Shown here: one piece after another, positions 16,528 to 25,524 of the stretch
Position numbering within the stretch: position 1 is the first letter of the stretch
Layout: each line of letters starts with the position of its first letter
From: Loktanella atrilutea
GTDB lineage: Bacteria; Pseudomonadota; Alphaproteobacteria; Rhodobacterales; Rhodobacteraceae
Direction of reading: 5' to 3'
NCBI RefSeq assembly: GCF_900128995.1
Contig: NZ_FQUE01000002.1
Span: 372,001 to 436,000 of the forward strand
DNA length: 64,000 nucleotides
Translations under genes and position numbers: made by a program
The notes under the pieces: generated by a model
The model's input: only the letters and a program-made list of their open reading frames with translations
What the model was told of the DNA's origin: nothing
Databases searched by the model: none

Positions 16528-18135
16528 ATGACCGACAGCACCACGACCGCCGCCCCCGCCATCGAATTGCGGGGCATATCAAAGTCCTTCGGCCCCGTGC
16601 AGGCCAACAAGGACATCAGCATCCGCGTCATGCCCGGCACGATCCACGGCATCATCGGCGAAAACGGTGCCGGCAAGTCCACGCTGATGAGCATCCTCTA
16701 CGGCTTCTACAAGGCCGATGCGGGAGAGATCCACATCGCGGGCAAACAGGTCGACATTCCCGACAGCCAAGCCGCGATCGCCGCCGGGATCGGTATGGTC
16801 TTCCAGCATTTCAAGCTGGTCGAGACCTTCACCGTCCTTGAAAATATCGTGTTGGGGGCAGAGGATTCCGGCCTGCTGCGCCCCTCCCTTGCCCGCGCCC
16901 GACGCGAGCTCCGGGCGCTGGCCGAGGAATACGAACTGAACGTCGATGCGGACGCCCTCGTGCAGGACATCGGCGTCGGCATGCAGCAGCGGGTGGAAAT
17001 CCTGAAGGCGCTCTATCGCAAGGCCGACATCCTGATCCTCGACGAGCCCACCGGGGTGCTGACCCCCGCCGAGGCGGACCATCTGTTCCGCATCCTCGAA
17101 AACCTGCGGCGCGAGGGCAAGACGATCATCCTGATCACCCACAAGCTGCGCGAGATCATGGAAATCACCGACACCGTCAGCGTGATGCGCCGCGGCGAAA
17201 TGACGGCCACCGTCAAGACGGCAGAGACGAGCCCGTCCGAGTTGGCCGAACTAATGGTCGGTCGCAAGGTGCTGCTGCGCGTAGACAAGACTCCCGCGCA
17301 GCCGGGACGTGTGATCCTTGACGTGCAGATGCTGAATGTCACCGACACAAAGGGCGTCCATCGGCTGAAGGACGTCAGCTTTCAGGTCCGCGCGGGAGAG
17401 ATCCTCGGCATCGCAGGCGTGTCCGGCAACGGCCAGTCCGAACTGCTGGAGGTGCTGGGCGGTTACCAGACCGCCAGCGGCACCGTTTTGATGAACGGCG
17501 ACCCCATCGACCTGACCGGCACGAAATCCGACGGGCAAAGCCGCCGGGCGCGCGGCATTTCCCATGTGCCCGAGGACCGTCAGGCCGAGGGGCTGATCAT
17601 GGACTACGCCGCGTGGGAAAACGTGGCCTTCGGTTATCACCACGACGCGAAATACCAGTCCGGCATCCTGATGAACAACGCCGCGATGCTGGCCGATACC
17701 GAAGAGAAGATGCAGCGTTTCGACGTGCGTCCTCCCGATCCGAAACTGGCAGCCAAGAATTTCTCTGGCGGCAACCAGCAAAAGATCGTTCTGGCGCGCG
17801 AGATCGAGCAGAATCCCGACCTTCTGCTGATCGGCCAGCCCACCCGCGGCGTCGACATCGGCGCGATCGAGTTCATCCACAAGCAGATCGTCGCCCTGCG
17901 CGATCAGGGCAAGGCGATCCTGCTGGTCAGCGTTGAACTGGAAGAGATCCTTGGCCTGTCCGACCGGATCATCGTAATGTTTGACGGCCGGATCATGGGC
18001 GAACGTGATCCCGCGCGCACCGATGAACGCGAACTCGGCATGCTGATGGCCGGCATGACCAGCGATCCCGACAAAGTCAGCACGGCTGAGATCGAAGAAA
18101 ACCTCGCCCACGCGGGCACCGGAGAGAAGGTCTAG
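16528..18135 (+). CDS. Nucleoside/simple-sugar type ABC transporter ATPase (tandem domains)
   Basis: The 535-residue protein has two ABC modules. The first has an intact Walker A (GENGAGKST, K50) and Walker B LILDEPTGVL with a degenerate signature (VGMQQRVEIL). The second has a degenerate Walker A (GVSGNGQSE) but a good signature (FSGGNQQKIVLAREI), the pattern normal for YufO/RbsA-type ATPases. It energises the two permeases downstream; the first starts 3 bp after its stop codon. Cargo is inferred to be nucleosides from the BMP partner. Confidence 0.94.
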   Translation: MTDSTTTAAPAIELRGISKSFGPVQANKDISIRVMPGTIHGIIGENGAGKSTLMSILYGFYKADAGEIHIAGKQVDIPDSQAAIAAGIGMVFQHFKLVETFTVLENIVLGAEDSGLLRPSLARARRELRALAEEYELNVDADALVQDIGVGMQQRVEILKALYRKADILILDEPTGVLTPAEADHLFRILENLRREGKTIILITHKLREIMEITDTVSVMRRGEMTATVKTAETSPSELAELMVGRKVLLRVDKTPAQPGRVILDVQMLNVTDTKGVHRLKDVSFQVRAGEILGIAGVSGNGQSELLEVLGGYQTASGTVLMNGDPIDLTGTKSDGQSRRARGISHVPEDRQAEGLIMDYAAWENVAFGYHHDAKYQSGILMNNAAMLADTEEKMQRFDVRPPDPKLAAKNFSGGNQQKIVLAREIEQNPDLLLIGQPTRGVDIGAIEFIHKQIVALRDQGKAILLVSVELEEILGLSDRIIVMFDGRIMGERDPARTDERELGMLMAGMTSDPDKVSTAEIEENLAHAGTGEKV

Positions 18136-18138
18136 ATC

Positions 18139-19260
18139 ATGGACGTGATGCCGAAGTGGGCCGACGTGGTCCTGATCCCCCTGATCTCTCTGCTGCTGGC
18201 GGCGGCGCTGTCGGCGGTAGTGATCCTTGCAATTGGGGAAAACCCGTGGAACGCCCTCAAGATCATGGTCGAAGGGTCATTGGGGTCCACCTACGGCTGG
18301 GGCTACACGCTTTACTACGCCACCAACTTCATCTTTACCGGCCTCGCCGTCGCCATCGCCTTCCATGCCCGCATGTTCAACATCGGCGGCGAAGGGCAGG
18401 CCGTCCTCGGCGGTCTCGGCGTGGCGCTGGTCTGCCTTTACATTCCCTTTCCGCACTGGTCGCTGGCGCTGGTCGCGGCCTCGGTCGGGGCCGCGATCTT
18501 CGGCGCTGGCTGGGCGATCATTCCGGCATATCTGCAGGCCAAGCGCGGCAGCCACATCGTCATCACGACGATCATGTTCAACTTCATCGCCGCCGCCCTG
18601 CTGAACTACCTCCTCGTCGGTGCGCTGAAGCCCGCTGGCAGCATGGAACCCGCCACGGGCAAGTTCCTGCCCGGCACCCATCTGCCGAGCTTCCAGGAGA
18701 TGTTCTCGACCGCCGACACGGTTCTGTTCCGTGGCGCCCCGGCCAATGTCAGCTTCTTTGTGGCCATCGCCGCCTGCGTCGTGATCTGGGCACTGATCTG
18801 GCGCACCCGTCTGGGCTACGAAATCCGCGCCTTCGGCCATTCGGAATCGGCGGCGAAATACGCGGGCATCAGCCCGACCAAGATTATCGTGATCTCCATG
18901 TCGATCTCCGGCGCCCTCGCCGGCATGATGGCCATCAACAACGTGATGGGAGAGGCGGAGCGTCTGGTCCTCAACGCCGTCGAAGGCGCCGGCTTCATCG
19001 GCATCGCCGTGGCCCTGATGGGCCGATCGCATCCTTTCGGCGTGTTCCTCGCGGCCATCCTCTTCGGCTTCCTCTATCAGGGTGGGGCGGAACTGGCGCT
19101 CTGGACCTCGATCCCCCGAGAACTGATCGTCGTGATCCAGGCACTGGTGATCCTCTTCACCGGCGCGCTCGACAACATGGTGCGGATGCCGCTGGAACGC
19201 TTCTTTCTCGCCCGCCGCCGGGCCGCCAAGCCCAAGCCCAAACTGACCCCGGCGGAGTGA
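18139..19260 (+). CDS. ABC transporter permease, BMP/nucleoside type (first)
   Basis: The 373-residue protein has about eight to nine membrane spans and the BPD_transp_2 family segments FNIGGEGQAVLGGLGVAL and AFGHSESAAKYAGIS, which form the transport pathway and contact the ATPase. It lies directly after the ATPase and 4 bp before the second permease. The C-terminus is basic and lysine/proline-rich (RRRAAKPKPKLTPAE), a cytosolic tail. Confidence 0.93.
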   Translation: MDVMPKWADVVLIPLISLLLAAALSAVVILAIGENPWNALKIMVEGSLGSTYGWGYTLYYATNFIFTGLAVAIAFHARMFNIGGEGQAVLGGLGVALVCLYIPFPHWSLALVAASVGAAIFGAGWAIIPAYLQAKRGSHIVITTIMFNFIAAALLNYLLVGALKPAGSMEPATGKFLPGTHLPSFQEMFSTADTVLFRGAPANVSFFVAIAACVVIWALIWRTRLGYEIRAFGHSESAAKYAGISPTKIIVISMSISGALAGMMAINNVMGEAERLVLNAVEGAGFIGIAVALMGRSHPFGVFLAAILFGFLYQGGAELALWTSIPRELIVVIQALVILFTGALDNMVRMPLERFFLARRRAAKPKPKLTPAE

Positions 19261-19264
19261 TGCC

Positions 19265-20233
19265 ATGGACCTGCTGACCCTGCTGCAACTGCTCGATTCC
19301 GCCGTCCGTCTGGCGACGCCGTTGCTGCTGGCCTGCATCGCAGGCCTCTATTCCGAACGCGCCGGCATCTTCGACATCGGGCTCGAAGGCAAGATGCTGG
19401 CTGCGGCCTTCCTGTCCGCCGCCGTCGCCTATACCACCGGCAACGTCTGGATCGGGCTGCTGGCGGGGATCGGCGCCTCGCTGCTGCTGTCCGCGATCCA
19501 CGGCATCGCCTCCATCACATTTCGCGGCAACCAGTTGATTTCCGGTGTGGCCATCAACTTCCTCGCCGCCGGCCTGACCGTCGTCATCGCGCAAAGCTGG
19601 TTCGCCCAAGGCGGCCGCACGCCGCAGCTGGCCGGCGCGGCTCGCTTCAACCCGATCACCCTACCCTTCGCCGACGCCCTGCGTGACGTGCCCGTCATTG
19701 GCCCGATTTACTATGAACTGATCTCGGGCCACACGGCACTGGTCTATGTTGCACTGGTGATCGTACCGCTGACCTGGTGGATCCTCTACGCCACCCGCTT
19801 CGGCCTCCGCCTGCGCGCCGTGGGTGAAAACCCCGCCGCTGTGGACACCGCCGGCGTCTCTGTCGTCGGCCTGCGGTTTGCCGCCGTCGGCATCTGCGGC
19901 GTGCTCTGCGGCATCGCCGGCGCTTACCTCGCCACCGCCCTGCAGGCGGGCTTCACCAAGGACATGAGCGCCGGGCGCGGCTACATCGCGCTGGCCGCGC
20001 TGATCTTCGCCAAGTGGAAGCCCTGGCCCTGCCTCTGGGCCACGCTGCTGTTCGGCCTGCTGCAGGCGCTGGCCCTGCGCCCCGACCTGATCCAGCGCAC
20101 GCTGGGCTTCAGCGTCCAGACCCAGCTTCTCGATGCCCTGCCCTACATCCTGACGGTCGTAATCCTTGCCGGTTTCGTGGGCAAGGCGATCCCGCCCCGC
20201 GCCGGTGGCGAGCCCTACGTCAAGGAGCGCTGA
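19265..20233 (+). CDS. ABC transporter permease, BMP/nucleoside type (second)
   Basis: The 322-residue polytopic protein carries the paralogous permease segments GIFDIGLEGKMLAAAFLSA and LRAVGENPAAVDTAGVSV of the YufQ/NupQ-like family. Together with the preceding permease it forms the heterodimeric membrane channel. It closes the four-gene transporter operon; the TSUP gene starts 72 bp later on the same strand and could be read through, as no terminator is evident. Confidence 0.93.
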   Translation: MDLLTLLQLLDSAVRLATPLLLACIAGLYSERAGIFDIGLEGKMLAAAFLSAAVAYTTGNVWIGLLAGIGASLLLSAIHGIASITFRGNQLISGVAINFLAAGLTVVIAQSWFAQGGRTPQLAGAARFNPITLPFADALRDVPVIGPIYYELISGHTALVYVALVIVPLTWWILYATRFGLRLRAVGENPAAVDTAGVSVVGLRFAAVGICGVLCGIAGAYLATALQAGFTKDMSAGRGYIALAALIFAKWKPWPCLWATLLFGLLQALALRPDLIQRTLGFSVQTQLLDALPYILTVVILAGFVGKAIPPRAGGEPYVKER

Positions 20234-20304
20234 GTTCACCGTTTGACACCGCCGCCGATCCGCAGTCAGGTAGGCTGGCGGACCAGCCCCCCGCGGGACG
20301 ACTG

Positions 20305-21225
20305 ATGCAACTTTACCTGCCCATCGCCGAGGTTTCGGTCAACATCTTCCTGATCCTCGGTCTGGGCGGCCTCGTCGGCGTGCTGTCCGGCATGTTCGGC
20401 GTCGGTGGCGGGTTCCTGATCACGCCGCTCCTGTTCTTCGTCGGCATCCCGCCCGCCGTGGCCGTCGCCACCTCCACCAACCAGATCGTCGCCTCGTCTT
20501 TCTCGGCCCTGCTGGCGCATCTGAAGCGCCGGACGGTGGACCTGCGCATGGGCACCGTCTTGCTGATCGGCGGCCTGATCGGGTCCTCACTGGGGCTGGT
20601 GCTGTTCAACTACCTGAAATCGCTCGGTCAGGTCGATCTGCTGGTCAGCCTGTTCTACGTCGTGTTCCTCGGCATCATCGGCGCGCTGATGCTGATCGAA
20701 AGCCTGAATGCCATGCGCAAGGCCCGCAAGCCGGGCGGTGCGCGCAAGCCGCGACGGAACCACAACTGGGTTCACAACCTGCCGTTGAAGATCAAGTTCC
20801 GGGTCTCCGGCCTTTATATCTCGGTCATTCCGCCGCTACTTGTGGGCGTGCTGGTCGGCGTGCTGTCGGCCATCATGGGCGTCGGCGGCGGATTCATCAT
20901 GGTCCCGGCGATGATCTACCTGCTGGGGATGCCGACCAAGGTCGTGATCGGCACCTCGCTCTTCCAGATCATCTTTGTCACCGCCTATACCACCATGCTG
21001 CACGCCACGACCAACTATACCGTCGACATCATGCTGGCCCTGCTGCTGATCGTCGGCGGCGTCATCGGGGCACAGGTCGGCACCCGCATCGGCCTGCGCA
21101 TGAAGGCCGAGAACCTGCGCATCCTGCTCGCCCTGCTCGTGCTGCTGGTCTGCGGCAAGCTGGGCCTGGACCTGATCCTGCAACCGTCAGAGCTTTATAC
21201 CCTCAAGGTGCCGGGGGCCGCATGA
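20305..21225 (+). CDS. TSUP family sulfite/sulfonate exporter-like permease
   Basis: The 306-residue protein has two homologous halves, each opening with the TSUP/TauE signature (LVGVLSGMFGVGGGFLITPLL and LVGVLSAIMGVGGGFIMVPAM). TSUP proteins move sulfite, sulfonates, sulfoacetate or related organic anions. The ATG at 20305 begins just before the first span, so the longer open frame was discarded. Its stop overlaps the start of the TIGR02186 gene by four bases (ATGA), implying coupled translation and a shared function. Confidence 0.9.
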   Translation: MQLYLPIAEVSVNIFLILGLGGLVGVLSGMFGVGGGFLITPLLFFVGIPPAVAVATSTNQIVASSFSALLAHLKRRTVDLRMGTVLLIGGLIGSSLGLVLFNYLKSLGQVDLLVSLFYVVFLGIIGALMLIESLNAMRKARKPGGARKPRRNHNWVHNLPLKIKFRVSGLYISVIPPLLVGVLVGVLSAIMGVGGGFIMVPAMIYLLGMPTKVVIGTSLFQIIFVTAYTTMLHATTNYTVDIMLALLLIVGGVIGAQVGTRIGLRMKAENLRILLALLVLLVCGKLGLDLILQPSELYTLKVPGAA

Positions 21226-21974
21226 TCCGCCTTGTCTTCCTGCTTTTGACCCTCGCCACCCCCCTGCGGGCCGAAAGCATCGTGCTGGGGCTCAGTCAGG
21301 ATTCCGTCTCGATCACGGCCAGCTTCGACGGGTCCGACATCCTGATCTTCGGCGCCGTCAGCCGCACCGCGCCGGAACCCACGGACCTTGGCCCGCTAGG
21401 CGTCATCATCGCCGTCTCCGGTCCGGACCAGCCGGTGTCGGTCTTTCGCAAGGCGCGTCAGTTCGGCATCTGGATCAATGCGGACGAGGTCGAGGTCGAC
21501 CGCGCACCGTCGTTCTATGCCGTCGCCACCAGTGCACCGATTGCCGACATCCTGCGCGATACCGAAGATCTGCGCCACCGGATCACCATTCCCCGCGCGA
21601 TCCGGTCGGTGGGCGCCACGGTCAGCGACAGCGCTGCCTTTACCGATGCGCTGATCCGCATCCGGGCCCGCAACGGTCTGTTTCAGATGAAGGAAGGCAC
21701 CGTCGACCTGCAGCAGGACACCCTGTTCCGGACGTCGTTCAGGCTGCCCGCGAACCTTTTGGAAGGCGACTACCTTGCCCGCATCTTCCTGACCCGCGGC
21801 GGGCGGCTGATCGACGAACACAGCACGGTCATCCCGGTGCAGAAGGTCGGCCTTGAACGCTGGCTCTACAATCTCGCCCACGTGCAGCCGCTGCTTTATG
21901 GCCTGCTGTCACTGGTGATCGCAGTCGCGGCCGGCTGGGCCGCGTCGGCCGGTGCAGCTGCCCTCAAAAGGTAA
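21222..21974 (+). CDS. TIGR02186 family membrane protein
   Basis: The 250-residue protein has a cleavable-looking signal (MIRLVFLLLTLATPLRAES), a long extracytoplasmic beta-rich domain (VSITASFDGSDILIFGAVSR, FRTSFRLPANLLEGDYLARIFL) and a single C-terminal membrane span. This matches the alphaproteobacterial TIGR02186 family, which accompanies a TSUP permease. Function is unknown; a periplasmic partner or gate for the exporter is inferred from the overlapping genes. Confidence 0.85.
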   Translation: MIRLVFLLLTLATPLRAESIVLGLSQDSVSITASFDGSDILIFGAVSRTAPEPTDLGPLGVIIAVSGPDQPVSVFRKARQFGIWINADEVEVDRAPSFYAVATSAPIADILRDTEDLRHRITIPRAIRSVGATVSDSAAFTDALIRIRARNGLFQMKEGTVDLQQDTLFRTSFRLPANLLEGDYLARIFLTRGGRLIDEHSTVIPVQKVGLERWLYNLAHVQPLLYGLLSLVIAVAAGWAASAGAAALKR

Positions 21975-21995
21975 ATAACTGATTAATATAAAGAA

Positions 21996-22015
21996 ACCTT
22001 ATCCGCGGGTAAGGT
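21996..22015. terminator. Convergent hairpin terminator
   Basis: An ACCTTA/TAAGGT stem extendable by CC/GG lies between the convergent TIGR02186 and helicase genes. On the minus strand it is followed by a TTTCTTTATATT run, so it should terminate the helicase transcript best. Confidence 0.7.
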
Positions 22016-22024
22016 CGGACGGCG

Positions 22025-23563
22025 TCAGTCCGCGGTGTCCTGCACCGTCAGCGTCAGGGGGGCGGGACCGCTGTCCAGATCGTCGACGTGCAGGAACGGA
22101 TCGGCAGGCTTGGCCAGACGATTGCGCACGACCCAGCGCAACTGAGTCTCCGCCCGCGTGATCGCGACATAGGCCAGCCGCTTCCACAGGGGCTGCCCGG
22201 CCTCGACCCGGCCCATGCGGCTTGCCATCTCGATATCGGGGGCAAAGACCTGCACCGTGTCCCACTGACTGCCCTGCGCCTTGTGAATCGTCACCGCGGC
22301 ACCGTGCAGGAACGTTGCGCCCATCTTGGCGGCAAACGGGATGAAGGGTTCCTCGTCGCCCTCCAGCTCGATCTTGACGATGCTGGCGGCGGACATGCGC
22401 GGATCGAGCGCACCAAGGACATGCAACTTGCTGAAACCGGGGCGCTGTCCGGGCCCGAGGTAGATCACCTGCGCCCCTTTGATCAGCCCTCGCGCTTCAA
22501 GGTCCAACCGCTTCTTGCGATGCTTGATCGGTAGTTCGATCCCGTCGCAGATCAGCGGCTCTCCCGGCAGCAAGCTGTCAGAGGGCGCGTCATAGGCGGC
22601 ACGGAAAGCGTGGATCAGGCGGATGCGCGTCTTGTTCGTCCAGACGAGGCAAGGCGAGCGCGCCATCAGCGATGCCTCGACCCTTTGCGCAACGACGACA
22701 CGCTCGTCCCGCTCCGCCGCGTCCTGCACCATCCGCTCGAAATGGTAGAAATCCAGCATTGGGTCGGCCAGCGCGTGGGCTAGGTCGAGGATCGGGTTGT
22801 CGGCGTCCTGCCGGTGAATACGGGACAGGGTCAGGACGCGCTTTTCCGGCAGCGTCTCGAACACCATGCCGCCAGAGGACTGGACGGGCGGCAACTGGGC
22901 CGGATCGCCGAACAGCAGCAGGGTCGGAAAGATCTCCTTCAGATCCTCGAACTGCTTGGCGTCGAGCATGGAGGACTCGTCGACGAAGCCGATATCGAGC
23001 GGCTCTTCCCGCCGCTTCCAGCCTGTGATGAAATCGCTGCCCCGCAGACCGGCGGCGGCCAGCGCCGCGGGGATGGACTTGTGGCCCTGGTAGGACGCAA
23101 AGGCCCGGTCGAGCGCCACGTCCGTCAACTGCTCCACATCCGGCCGCTCGCCCTGCCCGGCCAGCCATTCGGCAACCTTCTCGTATTCCGGGTCATAGAC
23201 GGGGGTGTAAAGGATGCGATGGATCGTGGTTGCCGGGACGCCCCGGTTGCGCAACACGCTCGCGGCCTTATTGGTGGGGGCAAGGATCGCCAGCGTCCGG
23301 CGGTTGCTGCGCTTCTTGCCCTCATAGTCGCCAGACACGATATCCACACCCGCCCTCTCCAGGGCGCGGTAAAGTTCGGCCAGCAGCATCGTCTTGCCGC
23401 TGCCGGCCTTGCCGATCACCGCCAGCACCTCGCTGACGTCGGTCTGCGGTGGTTGCAGCAGGTCGTCGTTCAGGTCGATGCCGGACTGGCGCAGAGCCAC
23501 GGCGACATTGTCCCAGGCAGCGGCCTGATCGTCGGAGAAGGTGATGACGGTGGGGGCGTTCAT
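22025..23563 (-). CDS. RecD2/Dda-like SF1 ATP-dependent DNA helicase
   Basis: The 512-residue protein shows superfamily 1B helicase motifs in order: Walker A GKAGSGKT (51-58), TLAILAPTNKAASVL (motif Ia region), Walker B VDESSML (about 194-200), GDPAQLPPV (219-227), and a C-terminal UvrD_C_2 segment with TIHKAQGSQWDTV and AITRAETQL. It lacks a long N-terminal RecD2 extension and so resembles phage Dda in size. It probably unwinds DNA 5' to 3' in repair or replication restart. It is 40 bp downstream of luxI on the same strand, but a functional link is not evident. Confidence 0.9.
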   Translation of the reverse strand: MNAPTVITFSDDQAAAWDNVAVALRQSGIDLNDDLLQPPQTDVSEVLAVIGKAGSGKTMLLAELYRALERAGVDIVSGDYEGKKRSNRRTLAILAPTNKAASVLRNRGVPATTIHRILYTPVYDPEYEKVAEWLAGQGERPDVEQLTDVALDRAFASYQGHKSIPAALAAAGLRGSDFITGWKRREEPLDIGFVDESSMLDAKQFEDLKEIFPTLLLFGDPAQLPPVQSSGGMVFETLPEKRVLTLSRIHRQDADNPILDLAHALADPMLDFYHFERMVQDAAERDERVVVAQRVEASLMARSPCLVWTNKTRIRLIHAFRAAYDAPSDSLLPGEPLICDGIELPIKHRKKRLDLEARGLIKGAQVIYLGPGQRPGFSKLHVLGALDPRMSAASIVKIELEGDEEPFIPFAAKMGATFLHGAAVTIHKAQGSQWDTVQVFAPDIEMASRMGRVEAGQPLWKRLAYVAITRAETQLRWVVRNRLAKPADPFLHVDDLDSGPAPLTLTVQDTAD

Positions 23564-23603
23564 GGCGCGACCCTACCTGCCCGCGCCCGCCCCTGCCAGA
23601 CCC

Positions 23604-24242
23604 TCAGGCCGCGATTTGCGCCGCCTTTTCGCCGACGGACCGGCCGAACGATCGCGCGAACCATGCCTCCGACACCTCTGACGACACACCCGCCCGCCGC
23701 AGCACGCGCAGCCGATCATCGGGACGATAGGGCCAAAGCCCGACGCTGATCGCATCGCGCCCGATGCCACGGGTTCCCAGCAGCTCGGGCGCGGCCCCCA
23801 CGGCGTTGTAGATGCTGATCATGCGGGCATCGAAGACGCCCAGCAGATGGGTCAGGGAAAAGGCGCGCATCAATTCTCCACCCGCCAGCATCAGCAGGCC
23901 CGCGACGCGGGGGCCGGCGTTGGGGGCGATACAAAAGCGGGTACATTCCCAGATCAGCGGACTGACGATTGGCCCCGTGGTCAAGTCGGCGAAGTGATCG
24001 TTGACCATCGTCCGCCCCGACATGGGCAGGAACCGCATCGATCCGCCATGCACCCCCGGCGTCGGTTCCCAGATGACATATAGAGGGTTGAGATCGTCGT
24101 AACCGTCCCGCTCCCACCCCCTGTCGTCCACGGTGACCTCCCACTTCAGCCGGTGGCGGAACTGGGCGGCGCGGTCACGGTGCATGCCGGCTTGCAGGGC
24201 GGCGTGCTTGTGCAGCTGGTCGGCGTAAAGGTAGCGGATCAT
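23604..24242 (-). CDS. luxI: Acyl-homoserine-lactone synthase (LuxI family)
   Basis: The 212-residue protein keeps the expected LuxI residues: the R-x5-F-x3-L-x-W segment in RDRAAQFRHRLKWEV, the acidic residues in GYDDLNPLYV, R in GGSMRFLPM and the E-x2-R pair in WECTRFCI. LuxI enzymes couple S-adenosylmethionine and an acyl-carrier-protein-bound acyl chain to make AHL signals; chain length cannot be read from sequence. The ATG at 24242 matches the family N-terminus (MIRYLYADQL); the longer open frame was discarded. luxR lies 81 bp upstream on the same strand. Confidence 0.93.
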   Translation of the reverse strand: MIRYLYADQLHKHAALQAGMHRDRAAQFRHRLKWEVTVDDRGWERDGYDDLNPLYVIWEPTPGVHGGSMRFLPMSGRTMVNDHFADLTTGPIVSPLIWECTRFCIAPNAGPRVAGLLMLAGGELMRAFSLTHLLGVFDARMISIYNAVGAAPELLGTRGIGRDAISVGLWPYRPDDRLRVLRRAGVSSEVSEAWFARSFGRSVGEKAAQIAA

Positions 24243-24323
24243 GGTGAAGGTCCCCGTCGGCGTTGCGATGGAGTGACCTTCGTGTTTCGTGCCTAACGCT
24301 TCGGTCAGGCCGCGCACGGTGCG

Positions 24324-25106
24324 CTAGCTGGACGCAACACCTCGCGCCTGATTTTGCCCCGGCCAGCCGCCTGCCGCTTCCCTTGCCGCGCCACCGACGA
24401 TGATCAGACCCTCGCCGATGGCGCGGGCGACGGCGTGGACCGTGTTTAAGGCACCCAGCTTGTGCCGCGCGCTTTCGATATATGCGCGCAGCGTATGCTC
24501 CGATATGCCCAGAAGATCCGCCGCCTGACTGCGCGAATACCCCATGGCGAGGAATGAAAGCGCGTCGATCTCCCTTGGGGACAGGGGCCGGATTGTATCG
24601 GGCCTGCGTCCCTTCTGCAGGGTCAGCGCCTTGGCGTTGAGATAGTGGGCGATGACGATCAGGTCGCGCTGGTAGCTGAACATGAACGCCTCCCAAGATG
24701 CGTCGGAACAGGTGTGCGACAAGGTAAGCAAGGCGAACTGCCCATTCGGCCCCCGGATCGGGATCGAGAAACCCTGATTACCGACACCGTGCGCGATCGA
24801 ATCGGCACGGAAGGCGCGGACGGCCTTCGATGTCCAGTCGAGGCTTTTCCAGTCAACCGGGTGAAACCGCTGGAAGCAGCCGAGCACCACCGGATCGATA
24901 CGGATGTAGTCCTGATCCTGATAGCGCTGCGCCCAGGCTGGATCGTAGGTGCCGAAGCCATACTGCTCTCCGTCCACGCTTACCCAGTGATAGACAACAT
25001 GGTCGATTTCGAGCGCGTCACGCAGCTGCGTGGTCAGGCCCTGGATCTGGTCAAGCCTGTCGGCAGATTCGAGATCCTGCAAAAAGCGGTTCAGTCTGGT
25101 CCGCAT
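24324..25106 (-). CDS. luxR: LuxR family transcriptional regulator (AHL-binding type)
   Basis: The 260-residue protein has an N-terminal autoinducer-binding domain, with W58, Y62, D71 and W91 placed as expected for AHL contacts, and a C-terminal GerE helix-turn-helix (PLSPREIDALSFLAMGYSRSQAADLLGISEHTLRAYIESARHKL, about residues 174-217). It should bind the signal made by the adjacent luxI and regulate transcription. A small gene upstream overlaps its first codons by 56 bases. The tail after residue 235 is glycine/alanine-rich and unusual in length. Confidence 0.93.
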   Translation of the reverse strand: MRTRLNRFLQDLESADRLDQIQGLTTQLRDALEIDHVVYHWVSVDGEQYGFGTYDPAWAQRYQDQDYIRIDPVVLGCFQRFHPVDWKSLDWTSKAVRAFRADSIAHGVGNQGFSIPIRGPNGQFALLTLSHTCSDASWEAFMFSYQRDLIVIAHYLNAKALTLQKGRRPDTIRPLSPREIDALSFLAMGYSRSQAADLLGISEHTLRAYIESARHKLGALNTVHAVARAIGEGLIIVGGAAREAAGGWPGQNQARGVASS

Positions 25107-25266
25107 CGAATCTCACCCGGCCCGAAGGCGTTTCGGATCCCGACGAGATTTCTGCCGTTGCCACGACTGCGGCTTCGCGCATGCGGTCCGCCACGAGGGG
25201 CAGTCCGTTTTTGGTCGCGAAAGACTCCAGATCGGCCAGAACGTCGATGATCCACATTTGTCCCAT
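25051..25266 (-). CDS. Small conserved-looking protein overlapping luxR
   Basis: A 71-residue frame starts with an ATG at 25266, eight bases after AAGGGA, and overlaps the luxR start by 56 bases in another frame. Its N-terminus (MWIIDVLADLESFATKNGLPLVADRMREAAVVATAEIS) looks like a folded helical protein rather than chance, and I recall similar short proteins ahead of luxR genes in Rhodobacteraceae. The function is unknown. The overlap suggests translational coupling with luxR. An alternative start is the ATG at 25257. Confidence 0.6.
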   Translation of the reverse strand: MGQMWIIDVLADLESFATKNGLPLVADRMREAAVVATAEISSGSETPSGRVRFDADQTEPLFAGSRICRQA

Positions 25267-25287
25267 GACCACATTCCCTTGCTATTG

Positions 25288-25304
25288 GTTAATGAAAAAT
25301 TAAC
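25288..25304 (-). promoter_or_regulatory. Dyad upstream of the small gene/luxR
   Basis: GTTAAT-GAAAA-ATTAAC is a perfect 6-bp-arm inverted repeat 22 bp upstream of the small gene start. Its AT-rich position overlaps where a -10 box would lie, so it is a candidate operator for luxR autoregulation. Confidence 0.45.
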
Positions 25305-25327
25305 AACCCAAGGTAGCATGGCGAAAT

Positions 25328-25342
25328 CGAGTAAAATACTCG
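25328..25342 (-). promoter_or_regulatory. Second dyad upstream of luxR unit
   Basis: CGAGTA-AAA-TACTCG is a perfect 15-bp inverted repeat about 62-76 bp upstream of the small gene. It is shorter than a typical 18-20 bp lux box and lacks its CTG/CAG ends, but it is well placed for an activator site. Confidence 0.45.
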
Positions 25343-25470
25343 CTTCTTAAGCCTCCCCGGATATGGGGGGACCGTATCGTCGCAACGTGCTGATCAGGAA
25401 TGATGCAGTGACGTCGCTTGATTTTGCAGCGCGTTGGACGCAGGTGGCCAGACTTAAAGAAGCGGCTAAC

Positions 25471-25499
25471 GAAAAGGCGCCTGCCCCGCGGCAGACGCC
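25471..25499 (-). terminator. Terminator after ccr
   Basis: On the minus strand a stem formed by GGCG-x-CTGCC and GGCAG-x-CGCC (25476-25499, one internal mismatch) is followed by TTTTC. It lies 26 bases after the ccr stop codon and separates ccr from the luxR unit. Confidence 0.8.
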
Positions 25500-25524
25500 C
25501 TTCTCGATCCGCCGGTCGGAAGGC

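Noticed and set aside
16528-18135. Degenerate Walker A in the second ABC module of the ATPase
   Set aside because: This is the normal state in RbsA/YufO-type tandem ATPases and does not indicate a defect.
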